NCBI GenBank assembly: GCA_950295325.1
Contig: OX485805.1
Span: 13,689,501 to 13,753,500 of the forward strand
DNA length: 64,000 nucleotides
Direction: 5' to 3'
Origin: Polytrichum commune
Lineage: Eukaryota; Streptophyta; Polytrichopsida; Polytrichales; Polytrichaceae
The notes under the pieces were generated by a model. It did not search any database. It had not been told where the DNA came from and worked only from the letters and a program-made list of their open reading frames with translations. Shown one piece after another: positions 11,401 through 23,500 of this stretch (positions within the stretch are counted from its first letter, which is position 1; each line of letters opens with the position of its first letter). Made by a program: the position numbers and the translations under genes.

Positions 11401-13550
11401 TTGGTGTCTCCATACCGTACATAAGCCTTTAAGTATTAAGAAATACTTATGTGACTTATGTCAATCTCTCCCTCGCACCTTTGGTCTTTGCTTCCTTTGT
11501 CTTGCCATCGCGAGAGTGCTCCACATTCTCCATTAAGTTGTGCACGTGGTTTATTTTTAAAGAGAGGATGCAAGTGTTAAAAAAAACACTATTCTCTATA
11601 GTCAATCTCAAATACATTTACTTGTGAAAGCCACACATAACACTAACTAGCATAATGTAACTAACTACTTGTCTATGAGCTAATTAGGTAGGCTATCTAC
11701 TAAGCTCCTTCATGAACCCATCTCTTTACTTTCTAATTACATAAACCTAGCTCCTTCATAAACCCAGCTCCTTCATAAACCCAGCTTCTTAGCTTCTAAC
11801 TAAACAAACCCAGCTCCTTCATAAACCCAGCTCCTTCATGAACCCAGCTCCTTAGCTTCTAACTAAACAAACCCAGGTCCTTCATAAACCCAGCTCTTTA
11901 CTTTCTAACTAAACAAACCCAGCTCCTTCATAAACCCAGCTCCTTCATGAACCCACAACTTTGTAGTTGTAATCCCCAACTACCTCACTAATTATTCAAG
12001 CCCTTAACTAATCTTCCTACCTAATTTCCCTAATTCTACTAACAACCCCATTCTAATCACACAATTCTTCTCTAATCCTAAAATCCTAAAATCCTAAAAT
12101 CCTAGAGAGGAGAGGGGGAGAGATAATTTCCTAACTTCACTAAGACTAACTAATCCACACAAGTATATTTTTGCACTCATCACAACATCAAGTGCTCAAC
12201 TCTTAAACATGAAACTTGCAACCACGTGTATTCAAAACATGAACTTAAAGTACCACAAATTGGAATCATGAATTAACTTTAAAATCCTTCACGTCAACAC
12301 TAATTCTACCAAGAGGTCAAGCCCTCTTCAAGGCTAACAAGCCTTGGCTCTCAAACTAAAAACTAAGCACACACATGTGCTCCAATATGGCTTCCCACAC
12401 CCACACTTATAACTCGTGGGGTGCCTTGGAGCACAAAGGAAAGAGAGGATGAGTGAGGGAAGAATGAGGGATTATATAGTAAGCTTGAGGGGGTGAGCAC
12501 CCTCAAGGCTCACGATAAGCCCTTGAGATTTCCTCCTACTTAGTAGGCGCCAATCCTATCTTCTAAGCCTTCCTCCCTCAAATGATCAACAAGGATCCTA
12601 ATTCGAACATTTAACTAGCCTTGGCTTTCTACCTACCACACTTTACCAAACTTGGGATGCTTCAACCCAAACTTAGCCTCCTTCGCTTTCCGCCGCCATA
12701 ACTTTCTCCCCTTACTTTCCCAAATCGTCGCTCACCACTTAATTCAAACCACGATGCTTAACTCGTGATTTGATTGGTGCTTTGAGAATTTGCTTATCCT
12801 CCACCTTGCATTCTTCCTTGGGCCTTCCCCATTAAGTGGCCATGATGAGGTGGTCCACTTGTGCGCTCCATGTGATCCTCCATTCATCCCAATTCGAATG
12901 CACTTGCCTCTTGAGTCACTTTGGTTGTCTCCATCCATTTGTACTAGCCTACTCACTAACTACTCAATCCAAGTTCTCCTTACCTATCCTCATTCACTCA
13001 AATCCTTCCGAAGGTAAAAACACAATAACAACTCACATCCTAGCCTCTTACAACATGGTACTTCTAAGACTAACATTTCACTCTTTTTATATTTTTGTGA
13101 AGTAACATGCTACTTCAAAGTGCATCAACTAACGTTTCAAGGGTCTAAGACTAAATGTGGGCACCCTTTTGGGCTCACAAAGAGCATCCCAAGCCAATTT
13201 GGTTGGTGAAAGCATTGTCTTCACCCAATTTTGTTCGAACTAGCCCCAACTTTCGTCAAATTGAGGTGGAATATTGTCGTCCAAGCATTAAAGACCAAAA
13301 CGTGCTACGCACTTATTTAGGTTGGGACACCAAAAAGAATTTTAAGTGGACAGTGGACTCAGCGTACACACCGGTTTGGATAAACACGGATACTATACTT
13401 TGTGCTTGGAAGCCGCGCAAAGGTTCCAAAACAGAAACAATGACCATCCCCCAAAAACATATAGATTTTGCCAAAGACAACTTGGCACGTATTGCAGCTG
13501 CGGTGAATGACGCCGAGAATGGATATGAAGCGGAAGATGGAGATGTGTAA
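8497..13550 (+). pseudogene. DUF7869-type transposase-like gene of element C, interrupted by S1
   Basis: Exon 1 is 8497-9973 and exon 2 is 10113-11263, resuming at 13185-13550 once S1 and one AAGAG copy are ignored; the total is 998 codons in frame. A 3' splice site (GCTTAG) ends 10 bp before the ATG. Exon 1 encodes an N-terminal module (REQWVGLDVVLLND), a Cys-rich block (DCCYRKCCQFFPR), a CxxC pair (CTTCEKYKG) and IIHDKMDHAKTACP. Exon 2 begins MIAHGHGDVKYAH and carries VQLDNCAKDNKCRY and VGHTHDDIDVSFG. Such Asp/His blocks are what I associate with DUF7869 proteins; a DDE-like RNase H fold is inferred. Copies in A and B share the splice site and most residues. The insertion leaves the last 122 codons detached. 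Confidence 0.8.
11264..13179. mobile_element. S1: TG...CA insertion, probable solo LTR (1916 bp)
   Basis: The segment begins TGTGAGGCC and ends GGGCTCACA, with AAGAG duplicated exactly on both sides (11259-11263 and 13180-13184). Removing it restores the reading frame seen in elements A and B. TG...CA termini with a 5-bp duplication indicate a long terminal repeat left by recombination, or a non-autonomous retroelement. No coding sequence is recognisable. The interior has an AGCTCCTTCATAAACCC direct-repeat field (about 11745-11960). A close relative in the opposite orientation is S2 at 47949-49732, which lacks roughly 110-130 bp near the TGTGAGGCC end. Confidence 0.8.
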
Positions 13551-13927
13551 ACATAACATATTAGGTGGGAGTTAATGGTGAAAAACATGGGCGCTTAGTA
13601 GACTTGGTTTTTATTAGACTTAGTGGACTTGTCACACTCCATTGTTGTATACGTTTGGGATGTGCCATCCAAATTCATAAGAGCCTTACTTATGGGATGC
13701 GCACCCCAAATTCTATAATGACATAAACCAATTGTTTTTTCAGAGTTGATTGTTATTTTCCACAAAGAGCTCACGTTTTCATTTTAATTGAAATTATCTA
13801 TTTTTAGTAATAAGAATATGCTTTACGTGCGAAATTTCAAATCGTCATGTTCTTGATGTTCCCAATATTCCGTATGCCCACAATATTGGCATCCCAAACC
13901 ATGGGCATATTTTATTTTGAGACTTTC
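13551..13927. other. Non-coding 3' and subterminal region of element C
   Basis: The stretch between the stop codon of the DUF7869-type gene and the terminal repeat is AT-rich and holds no ORF. It probably contains the 3' untranslated region and subterminal transposase sites. Confidence 0.5.
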
Positions 13928-13955
13928 AAAAGTCTCCGATTAACGAATATAGTGT
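13909..13955. repeat. Right terminal inverted repeat of element C
   Basis: Reading inward on the minus strand from 13955: ACACTATATTCGTTAATC, then GAGACTTT, two bases, AAAGTCTC. This is the transposase-gene end. The same GAGACTTT inverted pair stands at the transposase-gene end of element A. Confidence 0.9.
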
Positions 13956-14253
13956 TAATGACTTATATTGTAGAAACAAATTTGTATGAATTACATCCAA
14001 TTAATGGATCAACGAGTGTTCAATGAATTCATCAATGATAAATAAATATGTTTTGCTAAGAGTATTTTAGCTATATGACCTTTCCGGTTATACATATGAT
14101 AGGGAGTCTATATATATATATATATCACTTGTATGTGTATTCGAGGAGATTTCCCAGCTACATATTGTACATATATCATTTTTTAGAAGGAAAAAATCTT
14201 GTATATTAGGGGTATCGATTTCAGGGTCATCCACGCATGTGGTGGTTCTCGGT

Positions 14254-14741
14254 TCTAATGAATGGAGCCATGCCACACTTCAAGGAACTTCTCCTCACAT
14301 ATTATAGTGATGCTGACTGGGGTGGTGATCTTGATGAGCGCAAGTCTACTGGGGCCTTTGTATTCACAATTGGAACAACCCCCATAAACATGGTCAACCA
14401 AAAAACAATCTTGTTTAGCGCTCTCATCCACTGAATCGGAATACCGCGGCATTGTAGAAGCTACCAAAGAAACCATCTGGCCTCAAAATCTCTACCTTGA
14501 ACTAGGAGCCATGACGAAAACACTTGTCCCTCTCTATTGTGACAATCAGAGCATAATAAATATATCCAAAAAATCCCATGTAACATTCGAAAACAAAACA
14601 CTTCGAAATTCACCTCCACTATGCATGCATGAAATGTGGTGGCTCAAAAACAACTCTCAAGTCTTATTCACCCCAACTGACAATCAGCCAGCTAACATTC
14701 TTACCAAGGCACTCGGGATCACCGAAATTTCTAAACTGTAG
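14254..14741 (+). pseudogene. Copia RNase H remnant
   Basis: The frame encodes YYSDADWGGDLDERKSTGAF, a typical copia RNase H start, followed after a frameshift by the SESEYR-like region, then VPLYCDNQSIINIS and PADNQPANILTKALG-like residues ending at 14741. At least one frameshift (near 14430) and substitutions of core residues show decay. It belongs to an older element than Copia-1 and lies on the opposite strand from Copia-1's polymerase. Confidence 0.75.
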
Positions 14742-14750
14742 GAAGCTACT

Positions 14751-15023
14751 TCACCTTTGTATCCCAAGACATTCGTCGTGCAATTGTTCCAACACAAATA
14801 CACATTCGGCTCCTCTCCTCGCTTGACCACATAAAACCTGGCTCCTGATGCATTCAATGGTGTGGTCACTGGCTTCATCCGTGCAATCGGTGTTGTGGGA
14901 ACTCGCTCTATGGTCGATGGGGGGGGGGAGGAGGATTCTCCGCTCAATTGACATCGACTCTTGAAGACAAGTGTGACCTGACATGTCACAGTATTGGCAA
15001 ACTGGCGGCTTGCTGTCAAAAAA
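14751..15023 (-). pseudogene. Copia gag zinc-knuckle remnant, target of Copia-1
   Basis: The minus-strand translation contains SKPPVCQYCDMSGHTC, a shortened CCHC knuckle as in copia gag. The same frame continues into the sequence just beyond Copia-1 (about 52135-52190, residues such as PDDEFFD), so Copia-1 (duplication AAAAA) appears to have landed in this older gag. The fragment is too short to classify further. Confidence 0.45.
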
Positions 15024-15198
15024 TGTTGAAGCGGAAGTGAAACTCACTACTTCGGAACGAATCAGTTCATAGAGAAAGGAGCGATAACAGGTATAAGTAC
15101 CGAAGAGGATCCTAACGGTAAGCTGTAACCCTAATGGTAAGAAGTAAAACATAGCAGGTAAAATACAAGTAAACAAATTGTGTGCAGAGGTTTCAACA
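15024..15198 (-). repeat. Copia-1 3' LTR (intact)
   Basis: This 175-bp LTR is uninterrupted and starts and ends with the TGTTGAA/TTCAACA short inversion. It contains CAGTTCATAGAGAAAGG, the undisturbed form of the target that element B hit in the other LTR. Confidence 0.9.
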
Positions 15199-15260
15199 CC
15201 CCCTCTTGCACACAAACTATCCCTCTTATTTTTCAGTCTCCAAAAGTGAAGAGAGAAACA

Positions 15261-15663
15261 ATGGACTTGAGATTGAGGGAAATAACGCTGAGACGACTTC
15301 TGTCGTTATTGGTGTGGACTCTGCTGGTGATCTTGAAACGAGGAATTTCGGCGTTGATAGAGTCAATTGAAGGTTGCGTCTTCGAGAAGAGCAAGCCACC
15401 TCTAGATAGAAAAGTTGAGAGAGGAGAAGTGAGGGGAGCAACTTTGTTGCCCCCTTTGAGTGATGAATTTGTATTCGCACACATCTGGCCACGTCTTCAC
15501 CAGCGGGTAAACATCTCCCTTTTATGGAGACTTCGTCGAGTGAATCGTGCCTGGAAGAGTGGAGTAGAAACAACCCAAGAGTGGGCGGCCCTGGAGTTAG
15601 ACTGTTCGTATAGATAGCCCTGGCTTTATCAAGTACTTGGTGGATCATCGTGAGTGTCGACCA
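15261..15663 (+). pseudogene. Copia-1 antisense F-box-like ORF, 5' part
   Basis: Starts MDLRLREITLRRLL and holds LPPLSDEFVFAHIWPRLH followed by ISLLWRLRRVNRAWKSG and WAALELD. This resembles an F-box (Leu-Pro start, later W of a VNRAW-type helix). It matches the intact copy in Copia-2 (53082-53807). A frameshift after the Leu-Asp near 15600 ends the frame at 15617, and element A cuts the gene at 15670. The distal part is at 32675-32878. Confidence 0.6.
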
Positions 15664-15669
15664 TCTTTA

Positions 15670-15715
15670 ACACTATATTCGTTATTTGGAGACTTTGGAA
15701 AGTCTCAAAATAAAT
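15670..15715. repeat. Left terminal repeat of element A
   Basis: ACACTATATTCGTTATTTGG followed by GAGACTTT-GG-AAAGTCTC, a palindrome with two free central bases, then AAAATAAA. This is the transposase-gene end, and the layout matches the right end of element C. Confidence 0.92.
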
Positions 15716-16314
15716 TGGACCCATAGTTTCGGATGCGAATATTGTGAACGTAGGGAACATCGGGAACATCGGGAACAATTACATCATAATGTTTTAGAAA
15801 TCCATATGCGATGGAACTATATATATTACTAAATATAGTAAGTATGGGGATGAGAATCAAATCACACAATTACACGATTATTTGTTTTTTTGGGATTGTG
15901 TTGAACAAAAGTAATGAATCCATAAATAGCCATCTAATTTTATATGTATTGACTCTTGGAATCGCATCCGAAACATAAAGCTCTTGGCCTATTGTGGTTG
16001 AATTGAATGGCACATCCCAACTGCAACAATACTTAAAATAAATTGACAGTGTTAATTGGAATTTACAAATTAACATAATATGCAATATTAAATAGTTTGG
16101 ATTCCACATCCGTAAATATAAACATATACTAGAAAACATTTGATAGCGCATGGGAAGGGTGATTCCACATCCGTAAATCAATACAGTCATGCAATGATAT
16201 TATACTAGTTGTAATCTATAAAATGTGTCTAATATAATATTCAACCCCAATGTCATATATTAATGACAAACAAATACACATTTCAACTAACTTTGGTCCC
16301 GACGTACGTCAATA
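15716..16314. other. Subterminal non-coding region of element A
   Basis: No gene is present. Several degenerate motifs of the form CATCCGTAAAT, GGATGCGAAT and GCATCCGAAAC (for example near 15731, 15962, 16107 and 16170) recall half-sites of the A palindrome with a C-to-T change. They may be decayed sites or subterminal binding sites. Confidence 0.4.
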
Positions 16315-19300
16315 TCATTCCCTCTCTTCATCTTCATCTTCAACTTCATTTCCATTTTCAAGATCGTTTTCCGCAGCTGCGATACGTGCCAAGTTGTCTT
16401 TGGCAAAATCTATATGTTTTTGCGGGATGGTCATTGTCTCTGATTTCGAACCTTTGCGTGGTTTCCAAGCACAAAGTATGGTATCTGTGTTTATCCAAAC
16501 CGGTTCGTATGATGAGTCCATTGTCCATTTGAAACCTTTTTTGGTGTCCCACCCTAAATATGTCCGGAGCACATTTTGATCTTTGGTGTTTGGACGGCAA
16601 TATTCCACCTCAATTTGGCGAAAATTTGGACTAGTTGAAACAAAGTTTGGTGATGACAATGCTTTCACCAACCAAATCGGCTTGGGATGCTCCTCATCCC
16701 CAGCACGTACGAGCAGCAAATAACCTTCGTGGCAATCAACCCCAACACGAAACGACGGCTCCGGTCGATTGCGAGCAGGGCCAACATAATGATCGTCCGC
16801 AGCGAACTCTTCACGAACGTCCCCATTGTTGAACAACATGGCCTCAGATTCCACGACTGTCACTCGACTTTGTGGCCAAAACCCTTGTGTCAAACATGAA
16901 TGTGTATCAACATCGGGTGCTATCAATGCCGTGCGAATGCGATCCCAATACGCAATCAATGGTTCGTGGGTATCCCTAACACGTCTTGTGATGTCTTCCT
17001 CGCACAATTCTTTCCAATACTCAATGAATCTAGATATACCTTTGATGATTTATGGCCCATTCCTCATGGGGTTGGGTGTGCAAGGCTTCAGCTCACCATC
17101 AGGTAGCACACATTTGCCATCTTCGTTTTTGCGCCAAATGAGTATCCCTTCCTCCGGACCCCAATTCGGGGAAGTGCACAAAACTTTGAATTGCATGGCG
17201 GGCAGACCATCGTCACGCATATAAAATCGGAATTGTTGAGCCTTGGTGTGGCCCACTAGTCGGTCAGACCCCTTAAGAATGAATGGTTTTATAAACCGTT
17301 TGAAATCAGACACTTCTTCAATCAAATGTGGAATGACTGGCACATTGTCCAAATCCATATATGATTTCATGAGAAGAGGAATTGTCGGAAAATCCTCCTC
17401 GTGCAACTTCATACTCCAACGTCCAAATGAAGCGTCGATGTCATCGTGCGTGTGGCCAACCATCAAAAAAGACACAAACACTTCTTTGAAAATGCCCTTG
17501 GCTACCAGCAATGACCAGAAACAAAACACGTATCGACATTTGTTATCTTTGGCACAATTGTCAAGTTGCACGTGTAGAGTTCGAGGCAAAGGTTTAGCAA
17601 GAACGGGTTGTTCAGGCGGTTCTTGAAGTGAAGATAGACAAACTTCCTTCCCCTCTAGCACAGCCTCATAAATCGGAGGTGTTCCACATCCAACAAAAAG
17701 AGCACGCGAGGATGATGTTGGCGGACTCTCAAGATCTCGTAGAAGTTTTGCAAAAGACCCTACGGTATGATTGGCGTCGCCTGGATAGAAATCCAAGCCA
17801 TAATGTGCATACTTGACGTCCACATGGCCATGTGCAATCATACCTGAATTAAGACATACAAATGAGAAGTACATTCCAATATCATATATATGAAGGAAAT
17901 ATGATATTGCCGCAAGTAAGGAACAACCATGCACATACGAGTTACGGATGCGCATCCGTAACTCTTAAAAATGAGTATGTGGGCACGCCAAAAAAATGAA
18001 AACCAACGAACCTGTGACAGATATTGGCAACTTGAAATATCCATCTGTGGCCTTTATTTTCCGCGCATAACAAGGGCAAGCGGTCTTCGCATGGTCCATT
18101 TTGTCATGAATGATTGTCAACACCTCGTTCGGCCTCATTATCGATAAGGCGCGATTCTTGTAGTAGTCTTGACGGTGTGCCTCCTGGTTGTTGACATGCT
18201 CAATGTATTTCTGTTGATGTCTGGTGTGCGACTCGGTCCCTATTGGATGTGCGTCTTGAAGGCCTTTATATTTTTCACAAGTAGAACACCTAGCAAACTT
18301 ATCCCCGGGTCTCTTCGTAATGTATTCAGCGAACTGTTGATTCTTGATCACACTCAATTTTGACAACGAAATCGGCCCACATCCAACATTTTCACCAACT
18401 TCATTAACATCCACGAGTATGTTCTTCCATTTTGTCCCTGTGGGTAAAACCATCTGAACAACCTTTTCCCCCGACGGCAAAGTGCGTGTCTTGTGTGGCA
18501 TCGCATCCGCTAATGGCATAATGATGGTTGACAGAGTTGCAGCCGCTTGGAGTGTTACCTCCCTGGGCTTCTTTGTACCTGAGTTGCCATGAAACCGAGA
18601 ACGCCTTCCTTGCAGCGAGTAGTTCCGGAACCTATAAAAATCTGCCTTTGAAACGGCATGAATAATGTACCATGCCCGGCAACAAACTTCTATATTTTCC
18701 AAGGTCACAACCTTACAACCTCCGGCATCCAAGTGCATGTTGCGATGTACTTCAAGTTTCTTGGCAGACCGCATACGAAAGTCGGCAAGCCACATCTCTT
18801 GCCTCAAAGATTTGATTTTGCCACGGGGAAATAGTTGGCAGCACTTCTTCGCACAACAATCCTTTGTGGCTACGGACCTAATAGATGTGTCTCCCAATGT
18901 ATGATCTCGACGACGCTGCGTGGGTTCACGAGGCACACGAACGGAATCATATTTACGACGACCTTGTCTGGGACGCATTGTGGCGAACAAATACTGTTGC
19001 AGTTGCTCAAATCGGCGGGATTGATCCCACAAGCTCACACCATCGTGATGAACACTTCGCAAAGGCCATCGACGGAGAGAGAACCTCCAACCAAGAGGCA
19101 CTTCCGATGGAAGTAAGGAGTTCAATATGCACACCCCAACATCGTCCTCCCCGAGGGGTTTTGCATCAATACAATCCGTTGGATTTGAGTTCCTACAAAC
19201 ACCGTTGGCCATGGAAACGGCACATGCATTGAGTAGTACAACATCAAGATCAACCCACTGCTCCCGCGAATAACCCTCACATGGTGGTATGATTTCATCA

Positions 19301-19416
19301 TCTGCATCGGCCACACCATTTGTAGCTTCCTGTTCCACGACATCTTCAAACTCGCTAGCATAGCTTGACGGTTCCGAGGAGAAATCGGACGCACTTTCAC
19401 CGACGTCGGAATCCAT
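16315..19416 (-). pseudogene. DUF7869-type transposase-like gene of element A (one nonsense codon)
   Basis: Exon 1 is 19416-18012 and exon 2 is 17843-16315, together 978 codons. A 3' splice site (TTGTAG) lies 6 bp before the ATG. The block order matches the C copy: DCCAKKCCQLFPR, CSTCEKYKG, IIHDKMDHAKTACP, then MIAHGHVDVKYAH, VQLDNCAKDNKCRY and VGHTHDDIDASFG. The C-terminus is acidic. At 17052-17050 a TAA replaces the Glu codon present in C (RNGPEIIKG), the only lesion seen; the frame is open again to 16315. So the protein would be truncated after about 730 residues, just past the conserved Asp blocks. The long intron-free frame beyond the stop suggests recent inactivation. Confidence 0.8.
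17939..17964. repeat. 26-bp perfect palindrome in the intron of the element A transposase-like gene
   Basis: GAGTTACGGATGC followed by its exact reverse complement. It is a variant of the A-type site (ACGGATG in place of ACGGACG) and lies inside the 168-bp intron 17844-18011. It is the only palindrome found in that intron in the three copies. Confidence 0.8.
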
Positions 19417-19464
19417 GGCCACTACAAGAGAGCCAAATGAAGAATGAGATAAAATATAAGCAGT

Positions 19465-20275
19465 GTATGTTTACGGACGCCCGTCCGCAAATCATTATCT
19501 GATAAGAGATGTCAGGGTTAGGCGCAAACGTCTTGGCAAATTAAACAATGTATGTTTACGGACGCCCGTCCGTAAACATCCCTATGTCAAATGATAATTG
19601 TGTCCAAAACAAATAGGGTTGCAAGGAACCAAGAAGTCCCAGCCCCATTTACATTTACACTAAATTTTACCTCCTGGCCTTACCAGTAATGTATTTGAAT
19701 GTATACCAACGGTTTGTCTGTTTACGGACGCGCGTCCGTAAACATACCTTTACCCCATTACTAAACAGATGCAAGAGGTTTGTATGTTTACGGACGCGCG
19801 TCCGTAAACCTACCTTTACCTCATTACTAGAACAGATGCAAGAGGTTTGTATGTTTACGGACGCGCGTCCGAAAACCTACCTTTACCTCATTACTAGAAC
19901 AGATGCAAGAGGTTTGTATGTTTACGGACGCGCGTCCGAAAACCTACCTTTACCTCATTACTAGAACAGATGCAAAAGGTTCAAGATTTACGGACGCGCG
20001 TCCGTAAATATTCATCAGAACAAATATGCATACTATCAAAACAAATAATAATTCACAGCCCACATTGTAGATGACATACCACCATGTGACACCAAAAGGA
20101 TGCATGTTTACGGACGCGCGTCCGTAAACCTACTTGTAAATGCTCAATGAGCCAATGAAAATAGATTGAGATACTCAATGATGCAACGAGCCACTGAGAG
20201 ATTCAATAAGATATGAGATATTCAATAAGCAAATAAGTCAAGAGATGTAATGTTTACGGACGCGCGTCCGTAAAG
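19465..20275. repeat. A-type palindrome field, leader of the transposase-like gene
   Basis: Nine copies of half-site TTTACGGACG plus two bases plus the complement, near 19470, 19556, 19721, 19787, 19855, 19920, 19987, 20107 and 20254. Central pairs are CC in the first two and CG in most others. Five copies at about 64-70 bp spacing (19721-19990) share flanks (ACCTACCTTTACC, ATGCAAGAGGTTTGTATG), forming a short tandem array. The field lies upstream of the 3' splice site at the gene start. Confidence 0.88.
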
Positions 20276-20464
20276 TTCCGTAATTTGCGGCGTCATAATA
20301 GGACACTTGAAGCGTGAACAATACCTGTCAGAAATAGAATCCATCGCATTCAGAGATCCAGATAGTGCAAATCGAATATGGGTTTAGGGTATAATAGGTT
20401 CATTGCAATAGGATCTATACCTGCGCGAAACAAGTATCCACCACACTACAAGGGTCTCAAGAAC

Positions 20465-20560
20465 GCAACCCACATCTGAGATGCAAAAAGAGTCCCTTAG
20501 TGGGGGGATTTCCCTTAAGTACTCGTCGTCTTCCCTTGGATCCTTTCTTCAGCATAGGAT
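20465..20560 (-). promoter_or_regulatory. Promoter-like block of the element A transposase-like gene
   Basis: On minus: ATCCAAGGG, GAGTACTTAAGGG, CCCCCCACTAAGG, CTCTTTTTGCATC. The same blocks in the same order occur on plus at 6290-6410 in element C. GTACTTAA may act as the TATA-like element. The call is inferred from conservation. Confidence 0.4.
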
Positions 20561-23500
20561 ACTAGCTGCCAACTCTTTCATAAAAACAAAAACCTAATAT
20601 TCCAACATGGAGAATGCCAGCCTTGCAATGGAATGTGTATTCATGGCGGCCAACATGCATTTGACCATGACTCCACATAACGACAAAGCAAAAGGCATCT
20701 ATATATTTATGGTGTACAACAAAGCAAGTTGGTTAATATTATATGAGCAATAAACATTGTTGAGGGGGGGTTTATATTAATGGAGTACCCAATATTAAGA
20801 GTTCATTGTAGAATTTGTGGACAAAAAATTATAGAATCGTATAAAAAATCAACCACCACAACAACATTTGTAGTCCATGGACTATAAAAATATATGTGCT
20901 TCGGAAATAATCTAGCAACTATTTAATTGTTTTGCATACAATCTTATGATATTAGAATATCATGTTCTCTCCTCTCATCTTGCATTTAATATTGTAATAC
21001 AATCGGCCACCACCCTACCATCCAACCCTTTTAATTTCCCCACCTACACAAAAAATTATTAATACATACAGAAACTTTGATTTCCATGAGGCCATGAAAG
21101 TAGAACATCTATGGACCTAGGTAGGATTTAGGGTTTGGTGGGTTTAGGGTTTAGGGTTTGGTTGCAAGCATTCTTAGTTATTGAACAACACCAATTATTT
21201 TGCAAGATGGAGTAAGTGGTGAAAAAGTATATGACATTGAACAAATATTCATGAAACTGTCAATAACAATTCTAATTGCCATGTACAAAATCTTCATTTG
21301 GTATCCTTTAATGAGAGCCATAAAACTTGGGTTATGTAACCCTAAGTTTCATTTTTTTGAATCTTACTTTTTTGGGTGAAATGTACCCCTTACATGCAAG
21401 TAGAAGATTTAGCCGGGACTTGTTATCCTTTGATGTGACCCCAAGTTTAAAATGAAATGAAGGGATACAAATATGGAAACAATTAAGGCTTCAAAACATT
21501 GAAGATCATTATAATATTTATGTTCCAAGCCGGCTTTAGCCATTTGCTCTTAACATATACTTTTGATGAAAGGTTTTGAAGATCTTATATATTAATTGGT
21601 ATTCTTTAATGGAGTACTTAACACATCAATCCATGTCACTATGGAAACAAACTCTAGAATAAAAAACAGTTTGCTACTACTTGATGTAGGTGATATACAA
21701 GCTCGTGGAAGGATTCAATGAATCCCGATGGTTGTTTAATGTACAAGAGGGATGTAAATTCAATACATACCCTTGCGTGCACTTTTAATACAAGCTTACT
21801 AGACCTATGTTCAAAGGGATTGAATTAATTCGTAATGTTGTGCAAGATAATATCATAGGCATATGACTTCAACCCTATTAGATGGTATGAAATAAGAGCT
21901 TATAACTCCAAACAAATACAAACATTTTCAAGAACTCTTGACACAAGATTCCAAAGAGTGTAGTTGGATTGACATCCCCCACTACCTCATTTTATCATTA
22001 AAACTCTCAAATGAGAGGCAAGCAATTTGGCCTCATGATTACAAGAAGTAGGGTAGTTGAATGCTCACCCTAGGTTCTAGACTTGCATTCATGCTAAACC
22101 CCTTAAACCCTAAACCCTCAACCCATAGTATTATGTCGTTCTTCTCAAAATATGGTGAAATTTCTTCCAAGCCTCGCACTTCGAGGTTATGTTATTGATA
22201 CCGGCTTAGGATGACCTCAAGTGACGGACGAGAGTTATGTCCTCCAAGAATTAAAGAGATTAACATGCAAATTCATCCAAACCGAACATGAATGTCATTA
22301 TTGTTCACCCTCTTTAGTATGACAAGTGTGAGAAACACAAAAAGGTCATGTTATCTAGGTGTCGTCTTCTCATTCATATGACAAGTGGCGTAAAGTTGTC
22401 ATATTATTGAGGGAATACGAAATTATCATAATAAAAATGAGCGCAAAGATATATATACAACAAGTTTAATAGGCAATATAGATGATATGAAATAAGAGCT
22501 AATAACTCCAAACAAATACAAATATTTTCAAAGACTCTTGATAGAGGAGTCCAAAGAGTGGCATATGTCGATGTTTGTATTTACAAAATGCTTAATCTTT
22601 AAATTTTTTTTATTGATGTAATTTAATTGTGGACAATGATATACTATCATACAATAAATAGTTGTAGCATATCGTAATTCGTAATAATAAGCGATAGTTA
22701 GTGTACTAGTCATTTAAAGTCCACTTACCTTCATATTGCAACAACTCCACAAAAAAATGTTACACTTGAGTTACTCAACCTCATATTGTCCTATAGTTTC
22801 AATACCGAAAACTTCCCTAGGCTTATCATTGTGAACTTAATAAACATTAGGATTTGTATTGTAGAATGGGTTTGGTTAGGGTATTAATAAATGAAAGGTG
22901 ACTAATATGACTCCAGGTCATGCATCTTCACCTTATGTTAGTTGGGCTTTGTCATAAATATGATGCTACATTGAAGGACTAATATCAAACAATCTATCAT
23001 GTGGAGTTATGAAGTAATATGGTGTGAGTTGGGTTAGCACCATAGTCGGTTGGCAGAACAACAATTCCCAAATAAACCTACGAATGAAAATGTGAAATAT
23101 ATAAATATTTATGTCGACATGGAAAAAATGAAAAAAGGATGATATTTAGGTTTCAGACCAAGAGCCTGCCACTATTTAATGAAAATAAGGGTTTCAAGAG
23201 ATTATTTTAAACAAAGACTATATTCGAGTACAAGGTGCAGAACCCAATTGTCACTGGTGCTATGTTTTTACAATTTGTATCTTACATGCTATGTTACTAC
23301 CATGTCCCTTCTCCTTTTGTCATTGTTAAATTTTAATCATATAATTAATGGTACACATTATATGTCACTTCCACTTATTACCATTAATAGTTGAAATTTA
23401 GTGTTTGAGTTCACAGTTAAAAGTACCTTACTTTCATAGGATTAGTGATATTTAGTGTAATTGGATGTTGCGACTGGATGATGGTGACATGTCAACTAAT

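Larger units (their letters stand above)
1..13955. mobile_element. Large DNA transposon C (left end outside window)
   Basis: Partial member of the three-element family. The right terminus at 13928-13955 reads outward to ATATAGTGT, matching the ends of elements A and B, and is followed by TAATGA (13956-13961) as the presumed 6-bp target copy; the left end lies outside the window. Contents in order: the long multidomain gene on minus (exon 1 at 2245-950, exon 2 from 833 off the edge), its leader region with palindromes, a promoter-like block near 3894, an AT-rich spacer, a 158-bp tandem array, and the DUF7869-like gene on plus (8497-13550) running toward the terminus. Orientation is opposite to A and B. 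Its private palindrome has half-site TTTACGAACG. The element is disabled by S1 (11264-13179) and a nonsense codon at 351-353. Confidence 0.85.
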
